17,729 nucleotides of DNA from Candidatus Bathyarchaeota archaeon (GCA_023488835.1 JAMDCS010000005.1:1-17729), one strand, 5' to 3'. Numbered from the stretch's first letter, positions 1 to 6,876 are shown. Notes: generated by a model from the sequence alone, not told the origin. A program made the numbers and translations.

Positions 1-482
1 TAATGCGTTCCGAGTACTTTGTCAAAAAACAAGCAAAGGATGAGGTTTTAGGCGTCGAATTTGTTGGCGCAGCCACAGCGAAGCCTTCACCAGGAGTTTT
101 GGAAGCGATTTTGGATGCGGAAGTAGTTGTGGTTTGTCCAAGCAACCCTATCGTTAGCATCAGCACTATTCTTGCAGTTGATGGAGTGAGGGATGCGTTG
201 AGGCGGACAAATGCGAGGGTAATTGGGGTTAGTCCTATTGTTGCTGGTTTGCCCATTAAGGGTCCTGCGGATAAGATGCTACGTGGTTTAGGTTTAGAAG
301 TTTCTGCTTTTGGGGTTGCGAAGCTTTACTCGGATTTCCTTGACACCTTTGTTTTGGATGTAGCGGATGCTTCACAGAAGGAGCGCATTGAGAAGTTGGG
401 GGTTGAGGTAAAAGTCACCAACACTATAATGAATAGTTTTGAGCGGAAGGTTGAGTTGGCAAGGGTTGTTTTAGGAAAGTAA
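1..482 (+). CDS. cofD: 2-phospho-L-lactate transferase CofD, 3' part
   Basis: CofD transfers the phospholactyl/phosphoenolpyruvyl moiety from its guanosine-activated form (LPPG or EPPG) to the deazaflavin Fo, making the F420-0 core of coenzyme F420. About 160 C-terminal residues are present. The frame is open to the left edge, so the real start lies outside the window and the ATG at position 3 is internal. Recognition rests on the family pattern EYFVKKQ, then PSPGVLEAI, then the nucleotide-binding-like stretch VVVCPSNPIVSISTILAV and GVSPIVAGLPIKGPADKML. The protein ends normally at TAA 480-482. It shows that the host makes F420. No cofE, cofG or cofH is visible in the window, so the pathway genes are dispersed or lie to the left. 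Confidence 0.93.
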   Translation, partial: MRSEYFVKKQAKDEVLGVEFVGAATAKPSPGVLEAILDAEVVVVCPSNPIVSISTILAVDGVRDALRRTNARVIGVSPIVAGLPIKGPADKMLRGLGLEVSAFGVAKLYSDFLDTFVLDVADASQKERIEKLGVEVKVTNTIMNSFERKVELARVVLGK

Positions 483-501
483 TTATTATAGTTAGAGAAG
501 G

Positions 502-508
502 GTTATAT
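502..508 (+). promoter_or_regulatory. box A (TATA) of the DUF47 gene
   Basis: The sequence GTTATAT lies in the 61-bp gap after cofD. A start of transcription about 25 nt downstream (near 530) would give a leader of about 14 nt before the ATG at 544. This supports a separate promoter rather than read-through from cofD. Confidence 0.4.
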
Positions 509-543
509 CTGCAAGTAAGAATTATTCTTTATTAAATTTGGAG

Positions 544-1221
544 ATGGTGTTGGTGGAGAAAAAAAGTTACGATTGGTTTGAGCAACGCCGAAAAACCAGA
601 GGCTTAGAACTAGCCCACGAACAAATAACGAAGGCTTTTGATACGGTAACGTGGCTGCATAAAGCAACCAAAAGCTTTTCAGAGAAAAACTTTAAAGAAT
701 CCAAAAAATACATTGAAAACCTCTATAAAGCGGAAGAGGAAGTTGACGCTCTTCGCACAGACGTTTTCATGGAGCTATCAAAAGGCGCAGCATTAGTTGC
801 TGATTACCGCGAAGACCTGTTACACCTTGTTAAACGGTTAGATACGCTGGCAGACCACACTAAAGATGCAGCCAGATGCCTTGAAATGCTTGCTGAAACC
901 GACATTCCACAAGAGCTAACTCAAAAGACTGTTTTCATGACGGGAAAACTGGTGGAGACAGCTCAAACCCTAAGAGGTAGCATCGAAAAAATCTCATCTA
1001 ACCCAAACGAAGCCATAAAAGAAGCCAGAGCAGTCGGCGAAATCGAACATGCAATCGACATTGAATACCTAAAAGCCAAAAGCCTGTTCGTCAAGTACGG
1101 CGTAAACATTAACTGCGGAGCCATGGTAATCTTCGACGACCTAATCGAGTTCATCGAGCAAGCAGCAGACATGTGCGCTGACACAGCAGACTACATCATA
1201 GTTCTTTCAAGCAGAGAATAA
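544..1221 (+). CDS. DUF47 family (PhoU-like) phosphate transport regulator
   Basis: This is an all-helical protein of 225 residues of the DUF47/TIGR00153 family, distant relatives of PhoU. Family members usually sit beside PiT-type phosphate transporters and are thought to modulate phosphate uptake. Visible family features are the N-terminal YDWFEQRRKTRGLELAHEQI, the acidic helix KAEEEVDALRTDVFMEL, the central REDLLHLVKRLDTLADHTKDAAR (acidic, His-containing, possibly metal-binding) and the C-terminal DDLIEFIEQAADMCADTADYI. Length is normal for the family. A TTG at 538 in the same frame is possible, but ATG 544 fits the upstream TATA box and gives a normal N-terminus. No phosphate transporter is adjacent here, so the partner must be elsewhere. 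Confidence 0.85.
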   Translation: MVLVEKKSYDWFEQRRKTRGLELAHEQITKAFDTVTWLHKATKSFSEKNFKESKKYIENLYKAEEEVDALRTDVFMELSKGAALVADYREDLLHLVKRLDTLADHTKDAARCLEMLAETDIPQELTQKTVFMTGKLVETAQTLRGSIEKISSNPNEAIKEARAVGEIEHAIDIEYLKAKSLFVKYGVNINCGAMVIFDDLIEFIEQAADMCADTADYIIVLSSRE

Positions 1222-1282
1222 ACACCCATTCTTTTCCATTTATTATCGCCTAAATCTAGTGCTCGGAAGAAACTATAGCCCC

Positions 1283-1293
1283 CTTATATAAAG
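1283..1293. promoter_or_regulatory. palindromic box A (TATA) with no obvious gene
   Basis: CTTATATAAAG is a near-consensus archaeal TATA element, and its first ten bases are close to a perfect palindrome, so it could bind TBP in either direction. On the plus strand it would start transcripts near 1313, towards the 3' end of alba on the opposite strand. The only reading frame there is the 27-codon one at 1340-1423. On the minus strand it would fire antisense into the 3' end of the DUF47 gene. Confidence 0.4.
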
Positions 1294-1339
1294 CAGGATT
1301 GGAGAAATTTAGAAAAGTCATCTTTTAATTTGCGAAAAA

Positions 1340-1423
1340 ATGCTTAGAGTTGCTAAAAAATGGAAGAAAATTTGGATTTGGTTTCTAACGTTTATTTTGT
1401 TGTCCAGTCTACTTTTTGGTTAG
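1340..1423 (+). CDS. candidate small membrane peptide (27 aa)
   Basis: This short reading frame (ATG 1340, TAG 1421-1423) begins with the basic, Trp-rich segment MLRVAKKWKKIW. It continues with a hydrophobic run rich in Ile, Phe, Leu and Trp that ends LLSSLLFG. The arrangement of a positive N-terminus and one membrane span is that of a small membrane protein. It lies about 27 nt after the predicted transcription start of the box A at 1283-1293. No convincing ribosome site is seen; the closest purine-rich stretch (TTGGAGAAA) is nearly 30 nt upstream. Its last 15 bases overlap the 3' end of alba on the other strand. AT-rich DNA produces hydrophobic frames by chance, so this is tentative. I recognise no family. 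Confidence 0.22.
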   Translation: MLRVAKKWKKIWIWFLTFILLSSLLFG

Positions 1424-1699
1424 AGTTATCTCCATCGTGGAAACCATTCTGGACTTGCTCTCTCCCTCACGTGGTGGCATCTCGGCTGTTCCGATAGCAA
1501 TCTTGCCAACCTTAAGGTCTTTAACGAATCGGTTTCTTGTGATCTCAGCTACGTCGACAGCGGTAGTTATGGCTTGGCCTCTTGCTTTTAGAGTAATTTC
1601 TTTTAGGTTTCCTGCGGAGAGGCTTGTTATGATTGCCAGAACATAGCTCATTGGAGGTTTGTTTCCGACGAAAATAACATCTGCATTGTTTTGTGTCAT
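1409..1699 (-). CDS. albA: DNA/RNA-binding protein Alba
   Basis: Alba (Sac10b family) is the small dimeric chromatin protein of archaea; it coats DNA and also binds RNA. All 96 residues fit the family: VIFVGNKPPMSYVLAII at residues 8-24, ITLKARGQAITTAVDVAEITRNRF with the RG-x-A-I motif in the middle, and the β-hairpin EGESKSRMVSTMEITL at the end. In Sulfolobus Alba the DNA-contact pair is K16-K17, where K16 is the acetylation target. Here the corresponding residues are N13-K14, so the first lysine is missing. The gene has its own promoter region and a structured leader. The start ATG (1699) is preceded by AAGGATG about 10 nt upstream. Confidence 0.96.
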   Translation of the reverse strand: MTQNNADVIFVGNKPPMSYVLAIITSLSAGNLKEITLKARGQAITTAVDVAEITRNRFVKDLKVGKIAIGTAEMPPREGESKSRMVSTMEITLTKK

Positions 1700-1732
1700 T
1701 TTCTTTTTACATCCTTTTTGTGTTTGCTTTGT

Positions 1733-1775
1733 GTAACGCTGCTGTTTTGCGCTCTGTTGCGCGGCAGAACGTTAC
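1733..1775 (-). promoter_or_regulatory. stem-loop at the 5' end of the alba leader
   Basis: Read on the minus strand, a compound hairpin forms from three nested stems. GTAACG pairs with CGTTAC (outer, 6 bp). CTGC pairs with GCAG after a two-base TT bulge. GCGC pairs with GCGC around an AACAGA loop, separated from the middle stem by an asymmetric internal loop (C opposite AAAACA). That is 14 base pairs in 43 nt. If the box A at 1797-1804 is used, transcription would start at about 1775, placing the hairpin at the extreme 5' end of the mRNA. About 33 nt separate it from the alba start. Role unknown; stability control or binding by Alba itself are possibilities. Confidence 0.45.
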
Positions 1776-1796
1776 TGCCAAAATATGCAGGTTCTT

Positions 1797-1804
1797 CCTT
1801 ATAA
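1797..1804 (-). promoter_or_regulatory. probable box A of alba
   Basis: CTTATAAG is self-complementary, so direction is not fixed. On the minus strand it predicts a start near 1775 and an alba leader of about 75 nt, unusually long in this window, where most leaders appear to be 10-30 nt. Confidence 0.4.
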
Positions 1805-1822
1805 GTCCATTGAAATACCACC

Positions 1823-1842
1823 TTGAACAAACAAGTGTTCAA
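1823..1842. repeat. 7-bp inverted repeat between alba and the phosphatidyltransferase gene
   Basis: TTGAACA (1823-1829) and TGTTCAA (1836-1842) are perfect inverted copies around a 6-base spacer. The site lies in the divergent intergenic region, about 20 bp upstream of the alba box A and about 60 bp upstream of the plus-strand gene. It has the geometry of an operator for a dimeric regulator; no regulator can be assigned. Confidence 0.4.
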
Positions 1843-1903
1843 CAATTAACTAAGAAAGGCTTTTCTACAGCCGCCCCTTAATGAGCAATGGCATCCTGCC
1901 TAG

Positions 1904-2521
1904 TTGAGAGTTAACTTGCTTACCAAACTCAAGAAAAAAGTCCAGCAAATGCTCACTTCACAAGCAAACGCTGCAAACAAAATAGGCTTAACCCCCAACA
2001 AAGTAAGTGTAATCGGGTTTATTCTCGCTTTATCTTCAGCAATCGCATACGCTTTTGCTCCTAATGCTTCTTGGTTTTTGTTGCTGGCAACATTTTTGCT
2101 CTTAGCCTCAGGATTCTGCGACACTCTGGATGGAATCATTGCCAGAACTTTCCAGCAAGCAACCGTGTTCGGCGGCTTCTTCGATTCAGTCCTTGACAGG
2201 TACGCGGACGCAGCAGTCTACGCCGCCATAATAATCGCTGGCTTATGCAATCAGATTTGGGGTTTAGCCGCTTTAGCTGGGTCGATTCTGGTTAGTTACA
2301 CTCGTGCAAGGGCTGAAGCAGCAGGAATAAAAATGGAGTCAGTGGGTTTTGCTGAACGGGCAGAACGTATGCTTATCTTGGCGGCAGTGTCCATAATCGC
2401 ATTCTGGTGGCTTCCAGCCTTAAACTACGGAATAATCGTGTTAGCGATAATTTCAAACCTAACAGTTATACAAAGAGCACTTCACGTCTACAAAATATTA
2501 AAGAAAAAAGCAGCAGTATAG
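1904..2521 (+). CDS. CDP-alcohol phosphatidyltransferase, probably archaetidylinositol phosphate synthase type
   Basis: This integral membrane enzyme displaces CMP from a CDP-activated lipid (CDP-archaeol in archaea) with an alcohol to make a phospholipid head group. The complete signature D-x2-D-G-x2-A-R-x8-G-x3-D-x3-D is present: D73, D76, G77, A80, R81, G90, D94 and D98. These are the metal ligands and the catalytic aspartate. Several hydrophobic spans follow a basic amphipathic N-terminus. A length of about 205 residues and the GLTPNKVS motif before the first span fit the archaeal archaetidylinositol-phosphate synthase group. The exact alcohol (inositol phosphate, glycerol phosphate or serine) cannot be told from sequence alone. 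The start is taken as TTG 1904, right after an in-frame stop; a second TTG at 1916 is possible. No clear ribosome site. Confidence 0.87.
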   Translation: MRVNLLTKLKKKVQQMLTSQANAANKIGLTPNKVSVIGFILALSSAIAYAFAPNASWFLLLATFLLLASGFCDTLDGIIARTFQQATVFGGFFDSVLDRYADAAVYAAIIIAGLCNQIWGLAALAGSILVSYTRARAEAAGIKMESVGFAERAERMLILAAVSIIAFWWLPALNYGIIVLAIISNLTVIQRALHVYKILKKKAAV

Positions 2522-2525
2522 CCGC

Positions 2526-2819
2526 TTAGTACCTTCTTTTATAACCTCTTGAATGCCGCTCGTTTTCAGCTCTAACCTTAACGATACCGCGGTGAACCGC
2601 GCAGGAAATACAGTAGTATTTGGTGTCTACCCAAGAGGCTAAGTATGTTCCGCTTTGCCTAAGCTCTTTAGCTAGTTGCGGCTCAACAAAGGATACTCGG
2701 CGCGTGGAGCGTTTTGCCTTGTCTCGTGGCACTGAAGCGCCGCAATTTGCACATTGAACAAGTGTACTGCTTCCTTTATTTCCTTTTGATCTTCCTCGGC
2801 TTTTTCGCTTAACGGGCAT
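2526..2819 (-). CDS. rps26e: 30S ribosomal protein S26e
   Basis: S26e is a zinc-binding protein of the small subunit, located near the mRNA exit channel in eukaryotes. The 97-residue protein has the two zinc-knuckle cysteine pairs C23-x2-C26 and C70-x2-C73. It also has the family motifs QCANCGASVPRDKAKR and YYCISCAVHRGIVKVR, a very basic N-terminus (MPVKRKSRGRSKGNKG) and a basic C-terminus. Within archaea this gene is largely confined to the TACK and Asgard groups. It has its own promoter: TATATAAG on the minus strand at 2867-2874, overlapping the stop of the upstream gene, and AGAGGAT about 9 nt before the ATG. It converges with the phosphatidyltransferase gene, ending four bases away. Confidence 0.95.
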   Translation of the reverse strand: MPVKRKSRGRSKGNKGSSTLVQCANCGASVPRDKAKRSTRRVSFVEPQLAKELRQSGTYLASWVDTKYYCISCAVHRGIVKVRAENERHSRGYKRRY

Positions 2820-2866
2820 TATTTTATCCTCTTTCTTTCTATTATTCCATTTATGGACTTAACTAT

Positions 2867-2874
2867 CTTATATA
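2867..2874 (-). promoter_or_regulatory. box A of the S26e gene
   Basis: TATATAAG on the minus strand predicts a start near 2845 and a leader of about 25 nt containing the AGAGGAT ribosome site. The box overlaps the TAA of the DUF4438 gene, so S26e need not depend on that upstream gene. Confidence 0.5.
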
Positions 2875-3755
2875 TCTGCCCGTAATTTTAACAGAGAAGC
2901 AATGTTTGCGTTCTGATTTATCTGGGGAACAATTTTTCCATCCGGCGAAGTCATCAACGTCGTCACACCGGGACCGTGTCCCGCAGTGACACAGTTTGTA
3001 TGGACGACAACGCCCACGGAAACAGCGCCTTGACGGTAAATTCTGCCAAACGAATGGTCCGCGTCAATAATAGCCACCAAATCGCCAAGCCTCAAACTTC
3101 CAAGCCCATACTGCTCAACGACTGCCTCATCGAACAGTTGAATATCGTAATCGCCTGAATTAACTTGGTTTGCACCTAAACCTGAACCCATAATCGCTGC
3201 GGGAACAATATGAGTAACAGGCACTTCCAGCTTGGCGCCGTTGGGTTTAGGGTTCCATGCCTCAAGCAAAATTGGATCCATATTGAGCACTTTAATGCCT
3301 GGAAAATCCAAAAGCTTCAAACCTGTACCATGAGCTTTCACGAGTATTCTGTCGCCGAGCAAAAGTTTCTCTAAAACCTCCTTTGGAAAATCGACCAGCA
3401 CATGCTCTATTCCGCCGTGCTTGCCCGTGACAACGCCTTTAGTGCCCTTCGCTTCGCCAGTAGCTACCGTTGCTTGGTTTCCAACGCATGAAAGCACATT
3501 GAATGCGGTGTTTGCGGCTTGTCCTGAGCGAGCATCATTTTCTTTGTTTTCAACGCTGACGCCTGGTTCCACGTGGTCTGCTTCCCAACCGCACGCTGGG
3601 TCGCCGACTCGCAGGTTGTAAGTTATGCCTCCTACTCCGGGCAACACTAGGGGTTTGCCTGTTGCAGAAACATTGTAAACTGAGCGGATTGTTGGGCTGG
3701 CGATTTCGCCCATGACTGAGATTTTTATGAGTTTTTCAGCGTTTGTTTTGAGCAT
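2868..3755 (-). CDS. DUF4438 domain-containing protein
   Basis: A 295-residue soluble protein matching the DUF4438 family, known structurally from Thermotoga maritima but without an established activity. Recognisable stretches are GVGGITYNLRVGDPACGWEADHVEPGVSV near residues 41-68, the conserved GKHGGIEHVLVDF, and near the C-terminus DLVAIIDADHSFGRIYRQGAVSVGVVVH followed by AGHGPGVTTLMTSP. The many conserved Asp, His and Gly residues suggest a metal-dependent enzyme, but that is inference. There is no signal peptide or membrane span. The ATG is preceded by AGAAGGAA at about 6 nt, and a TATTAAAA-like box lies near 3799-3807, giving a short leader. S26e follows 48 bp downstream. Confidence 0.8.
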   Translation of the reverse strand: MLKTNAEKLIKISVMGEIASPTIRSVYNVSATGKPLVLPGVGGITYNLRVGDPACGWEADHVEPGVSVENKENDARSGQAANTAFNVLSCVGNQATVATGEAKGTKGVVTGKHGGIEHVLVDFPKEVLEKLLLGDRILVKAHGTGLKLLDFPGIKVLNMDPILLEAWNPKPNGAKLEVPVTHIVPAAIMGSGLGANQVNSGDYDIQLFDEAVVEQYGLGSLRLGDLVAIIDADHSFGRIYRQGAVSVGVVVHTNCVTAGHGPGVTTLMTSPDGKIVPQINQNANIASLLKLRADI

Positions 3756-3911
3756 AAATTGTTCCTTCTGGGCATTGTGGTCTATTTGCGCGGGCTCTAA
3801 TAAAACTTCACAGGTGCTTTTTTTTGGGGTTAAGCAACTCTTAAATTATGCGTCTCTTTGTATGTTCAAGTAGAAGCTAAGCCTGTCGAAATTGTCAGGA
3901 GCGAAGTAGTC

Positions 3912-4490
3912 ATGTCTGAAATCGGATTAAGAACAAAAATGCTAGTTAGAGACGTGATGAGTAACCCAGTTATAACAATGAATGAGGATGAAGCTTCGAA
4001 CAAAGCTGCCGTCAACATGGATATGAACGATGTAGGCGCCATCATAGTCACCAACAAGGCTGGAAAATCAATCGGAATCATAACTGAACGCGACCTCGTC
4101 ATTAGGGTTTTAGCTAAGAACCTCAAACCAGACACCGTGAAGGCTAAAGAAATCATGACAACCCCGCTGGTCACCATAGAACCTGAAGCTACCATAAGCG
4201 ATGCGGCAAGAAGAATGACGCGTCTCAACATTAGACGGCTCGGCGTAATCTACAAAGGCAACCTGCTTGGAATAATCTCAAGCAAAGACATCCTAGGTGT
4301 AATGCCAGAACTCATAGAGATAATGCAGGAGCGGTCACGCATCGAAGGCGCCGCCAGAACCGAAGAAACCGAGGAAGTTCCGCTCTCAGGATACTGCGAC
4401 CGTTGCAACATATACTCGGAAAGCCTAAAAGAAAGCAATGGACAAAACATCTGCGATGACTGCCGCGTGGAGCTTGAACAAGAAAAATAA
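3912..4490 (+). CDS. two-CBS-domain protein with C-terminal Cys4 zinc ribbon
   Basis: CBS pairs bind adenine nucleotides and act as energy or ligand sensors. The first CBS repeat spans about residues 11-70 (VRDVMSNPVITM through GIITERDLVIRVL). The second spans about 78-135 (AKEIMTTPLVTI through GIISSKDIL). After a charged linker the tail carries C162-x2-C165 and C181-x2-C184, a small zinc-ribbon-like unit that suggests contact with nucleic acid or a protein partner. ATG 3912 is preferred because AGGAG lies 10 nt upstream and the TTAAAT-like box at 3839-3846 predicts transcription from about 3868. A TTG at 3858 would add 18 residues but would fall upstream of that start. The partner and target are unknown. 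Confidence 0.83.
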   Translation: MSEIGLRTKMLVRDVMSNPVITMNEDEASNKAAVNMDMNDVGAIIVTNKAGKSIGIITERDLVIRVLAKNLKPDTVKAKEIMTTPLVTIEPEATISDAARRMTRLNIRRLGVIYKGNLLGIISSKDILGVMPELIEIMQERSRIEGAARTEETEEVPLSGYCDRCNIYSESLKESNGQNICDDCRVELEQEK

Positions 4491-4499
4491 TCCTTTTCT

Positions 4500-4802
4500 T
4501 TATAGATCGATAAAAACAGAGTTTTCTCTTTCTTCAACAGGATAACTTTTAAGCGGTTTATAGGCTGGTCCCCGAAGCACTATGCCGCTTGTTATGTTGA
4601 ATTGTGAATAATGCCATGGGCAAGTGAGAACTTCTCCGTCGAGTGTGCCTTCAGCAAGCGGCGCTCCAGCATGCGTGCATCTTCCATCTAAACAAAAAAT
4701 TTTCCCGTCAACATTAGCGGCTAGGATTTCGTGTCCTTTAATTTCGAATGCCCTCAGTTCTCCAGCGGAAAGAATGTTTTTGTCGCATAATTTAACAAAC
4801 AT
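4500..4802 (-). CDS. Rieske [2Fe-2S] ferredoxin-type protein
   Basis: A 100-residue single-domain Rieske protein of the NirD/BphF ferredoxin type. The cluster ligands are complete: C42-x-H44 in CTHAGAP and C61-x2-H64 in CPWHYSQF, the second followed by the usual F-x3-G-x6-G-P-A loop. No membrane anchor or signal peptide is present, so it is a soluble electron carrier. The start is ATG 4802, with GGAGAT about 8 nt upstream; the frame is open further upstream, but that part lies inside the neighbouring gene. It begins only 11 bp after the stop of the GH15 gene on the same strand and is probably cotranscribed. No oxygenase or nitrite reductase partner is nearby, so its redox partner is unknown. 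Confidence 0.92.
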   Translation of the reverse strand: MFVKLCDKNILSAGELRAFEIKGHEILAANVDGKIFCLDGRCTHAGAPLAEGTLDGEVLTCPWHYSQFNITSGIVLRGPAYKPLKSYPVEERENSVFIDL

Positions 4803-4813
4803 GCCCTTATCTC

Positions 4814-6775
4814 CTATGCGTGCGGTTGACCGTTGGCTGTTATTTCCTGTTGTTTGCTTATGTATTCGGTTACTGCTAAGACGAATTCGGCATGGCTCCA
4901 AAGCAGAGGTGTCGCTGATATTGGCTTGCCCGAGTAGGGGTCAAGTTGTTCGGATAACGCTCCCGTAGAGCAAGCGTTTTTGGCTGCCCAGTTCAGAAAT
5001 TCCATTGCGTGAGCTAACTGACCCAGTGAATTTGCCGTGGCTATGTGCCATCTTGCGAGCCTTAGCGTGGAAATAAACCATGGGTTTCCAGAGGTCTCAG
5101 GCGACACTCGGCGGTAGTGGTCGTTTTGGTACCTTGCCAAGCCGCCGACACCAGTTTTAACCCAAAGATTGTTGGCTAAAGCATCCATTGTGCTCTTGAC
5201 CCTGACGTCCTTAGCATCTAAGACTTCTAAGGCAAAAACCGTTGAAACGCTACTGTCAATGGTTGTGTCCCTCTCGCCGTTTGGGTAGATTCCTTTTATG
5301 AACCGTTTCAGCTGCGGATCATACAAGTGCTTAATCATGGCTTCCCTAATCTGGGCGGAGGCTCCGGCTAGGGTTTCTTGCCTGTTGCTGTCGTAGAATA
5401 CCTTGGCGAATTTGGCGGCAGCATCAAGGGCAGCAACGACGGATGCCACGGTTGAGGTGAATACGCCGACTTTTTCTTCCCACTCATCAAAGGTAGGTTT
5501 AGGCAGATGGGTATCTGGGTCTCGGTAGTTCATCATGAAATCCGCTGCTTTCACCACGAGGCGGTCGTATACTTTGGTGACGAACTCTAAATTCCCGTTC
5601 TTTTCATAATATTTCCAGAGCGCATATAGTACGCTGGCTGTTTCATCTTCCTGAATTGGCAGCTGCAAATGGCCTGAAGAGTCGATTAACGCATGCCAAG
5701 TGCTTCCCAGTGAACCATCTGGCAGGTACTTGTGGCGGAAAAAGCCATCCTCGCCTATGACTTTGTCGCAGAACCCGAAAAACATAGCTGCCACGTCAGT
5801 GAAGCCTGCACTAGTGAAAGCTAAAGCCGCCATGGCGCCGTCCCTTGGCCACACGTACGAGTAGGTGTCTCTGTGAATCTCCCTTATGTCCGAGTCCAGC
5901 GATGCCAAAAACCCGCCGTGGTTGTCAACGTGGGTGCGCATGAGCAGCAGCGAACGTTTAAAGAGGCGCGCCACTTCACGGGGCAGAATGTTTAGGTCCA
6001 GTTTTAGTCGGTTTAGCCAGGCGCTCCAGTAATTCTCCACCTCCAAAAGCATCTGCTCAACCCCCACACTTTTCACCTCAGCATCTATGGCTGTGACTTC
6101 GTTAAGATGGGTTCCGCAAGCAATCCAGTAATGTATAATCCCGTAGCCGTGGGGCGGAATCTCCAGCTGAAAAGAGACTGCGGAGTCAACGGCGCCTTGA
6201 GCCACAGGGTTTGTGCTTAATTGCCCATCTTCACAGTCTCGCCATGTGCCCTCCTTGCCTTCCCCCTCCTTGTAACCGACTGCATACTGGTAGAAGCCTT
6301 TGCCGCCCGTAGCTCCGCCGGCCAAAAAGTAGCGTTTACCCTTGTAATGGATGATGGCATTTGTGTTTGGTTCAAAAAACGCCGTGTCCCCAGCCTCGTA
6401 ACCGTAAATGTGGAAATCCTGAGTGAAGAACAAGCGGACTTTTTGCTGGTGGTCTAAATTGTTTGAGACTTTTATTTTGCGTAGAAAAACGTCTTTGGAG
6501 TTATGGATGGCATCGTTGACTTCCATCTCGACGCCGTAGGTTTGCTTTTTTATTGTGTATCGGCTTGTGAGGGTTTCAGGCAAATAAGTCATCACTATGT
6601 CCCAATCGTTTTCCAGCCACTCGAATTTGCCGTCAATCCAGACGCCGAACCTGAACTGGTGACCCACCGCATGGTTCTCAAGCCCAACGTATGGAAAATA
6701 GACATCTCTGATGCTGGCTTTCTCATCGAGGGTAACTGCGAACCGTCCATTGCTAACTAAAACATGTCTGGGCAA
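4814..6775 (-). CDS. glycoside hydrolase family 15 (glucoamylase-like) protein
   Basis: GH15 enzymes are inverting hydrolases that release glucose from the ends of starch-like glucans; some archaeal members act on trehalose instead. The protein has the two-domain archaeal/bacterial plan: an N-terminal β-sandwich (about residues 5-240, starting with RDVYFPYVGLENH) and an (α/α)6 barrel to the end. Barrel motifs are SYVWPRDGAM, the general acid in FDEWEEKVGVF (about E433) and the general base in GALSEQLDPYSG (about E609). Both catalytic glutamates are present. The start is taken as TTG 6775: AGAGG lies 7 nt upstream and family members begin a few residues before the VSNGRF-type strand. The frame stays open 25 codons further, across the promoter. 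There is no signal peptide, so the enzyme probably acts on internal glycogen or trehalose. Box A TTTATTTA lies at 6824-6831. Confidence 0.93.
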   Translation of the reverse strand: MPRHVLVSNGRFAVTLDEKASIRDVYFPYVGLENHAVGHQFRFGVWIDGKFEWLENDWDIVMTYLPETLTSRYTIKKQTYGVEMEVNDAIHNSKDVFLRKIKVSNNLDHQQKVRLFFTQDFHIYGYEAGDTAFFEPNTNAIIHYKGKRYFLAGGATGGKGFYQYAVGYKEGEGKEGTWRDCEDGQLSTNPVAQGAVDSAVSFQLEIPPHGYGIIHYWIACGTHLNEVTAIDAEVKSVGVEQMLLEVENYWSAWLNRLKLDLNILPREVARLFKRSLLLMRTHVDNHGGFLASLDSDIREIHRDTYSYVWPRDGAMAALAFTSAGFTDVAAMFFGFCDKVIGEDGFFRHKYLPDGSLGSTWHALIDSSGHLQLPIQEDETASVLYALWKYYEKNGNLEFVTKVYDRLVVKAADFMMNYRDPDTHLPKPTFDEWEEKVGVFTSTVASVVAALDAAAKFAKVFYDSNRQETLAGASAQIREAMIKHLYDPQLKRFIKGIYPNGERDTTIDSSVSTVFALEVLDAKDVRVKSTMDALANNLWVKTGVGGLARYQNDHYRRVSPETSGNPWFISTLRLARWHIATANSLGQLAHAMEFLNWAAKNACSTGALSEQLDPYSGKPISATPLLWSHAEFVLAVTEYISKQQEITANGQPHA

Positions 6776-6823
6776 CAAAAAACCTCTTCTAAAACACTCA
6801 CCTATAATTCTAGTATTGTACCA

Positions 6824-6839
6824 TAAATAAACTTTAATT
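6824..6839. promoter_or_regulatory. back-to-back box A elements for the GH15 gene and pyrC
   Basis: On the minus strand TTTATTTA (6824-6831) predicts a start near 6802 for the GH15 gene. On the plus strand TTTAATTA (about 6832-6839) predicts a start near 6861 for pyrC. The two elements abut, so TBP binding to one may exclude the other. Confidence 0.4.
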
Positions 6840-6876
6840 AACCAAACCACCCGCTATTCTTAGAACGTGACCCATC

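Noticed and set aside
1693..1881. 62-codon plus-strand frame between alba and the phosphatidyltransferase gene
   Set aside because: It overlaps the alba start and its leader hairpin, with no ribosome site and no protein-like pattern.
6776..6850. 25-codon N-terminal extension of the GH15 protein from an upstream ATG
   Set aside because: It crosses the box A and predicted transcription start and does not resemble the family N-terminus; the TTG with AGAGG fits better.
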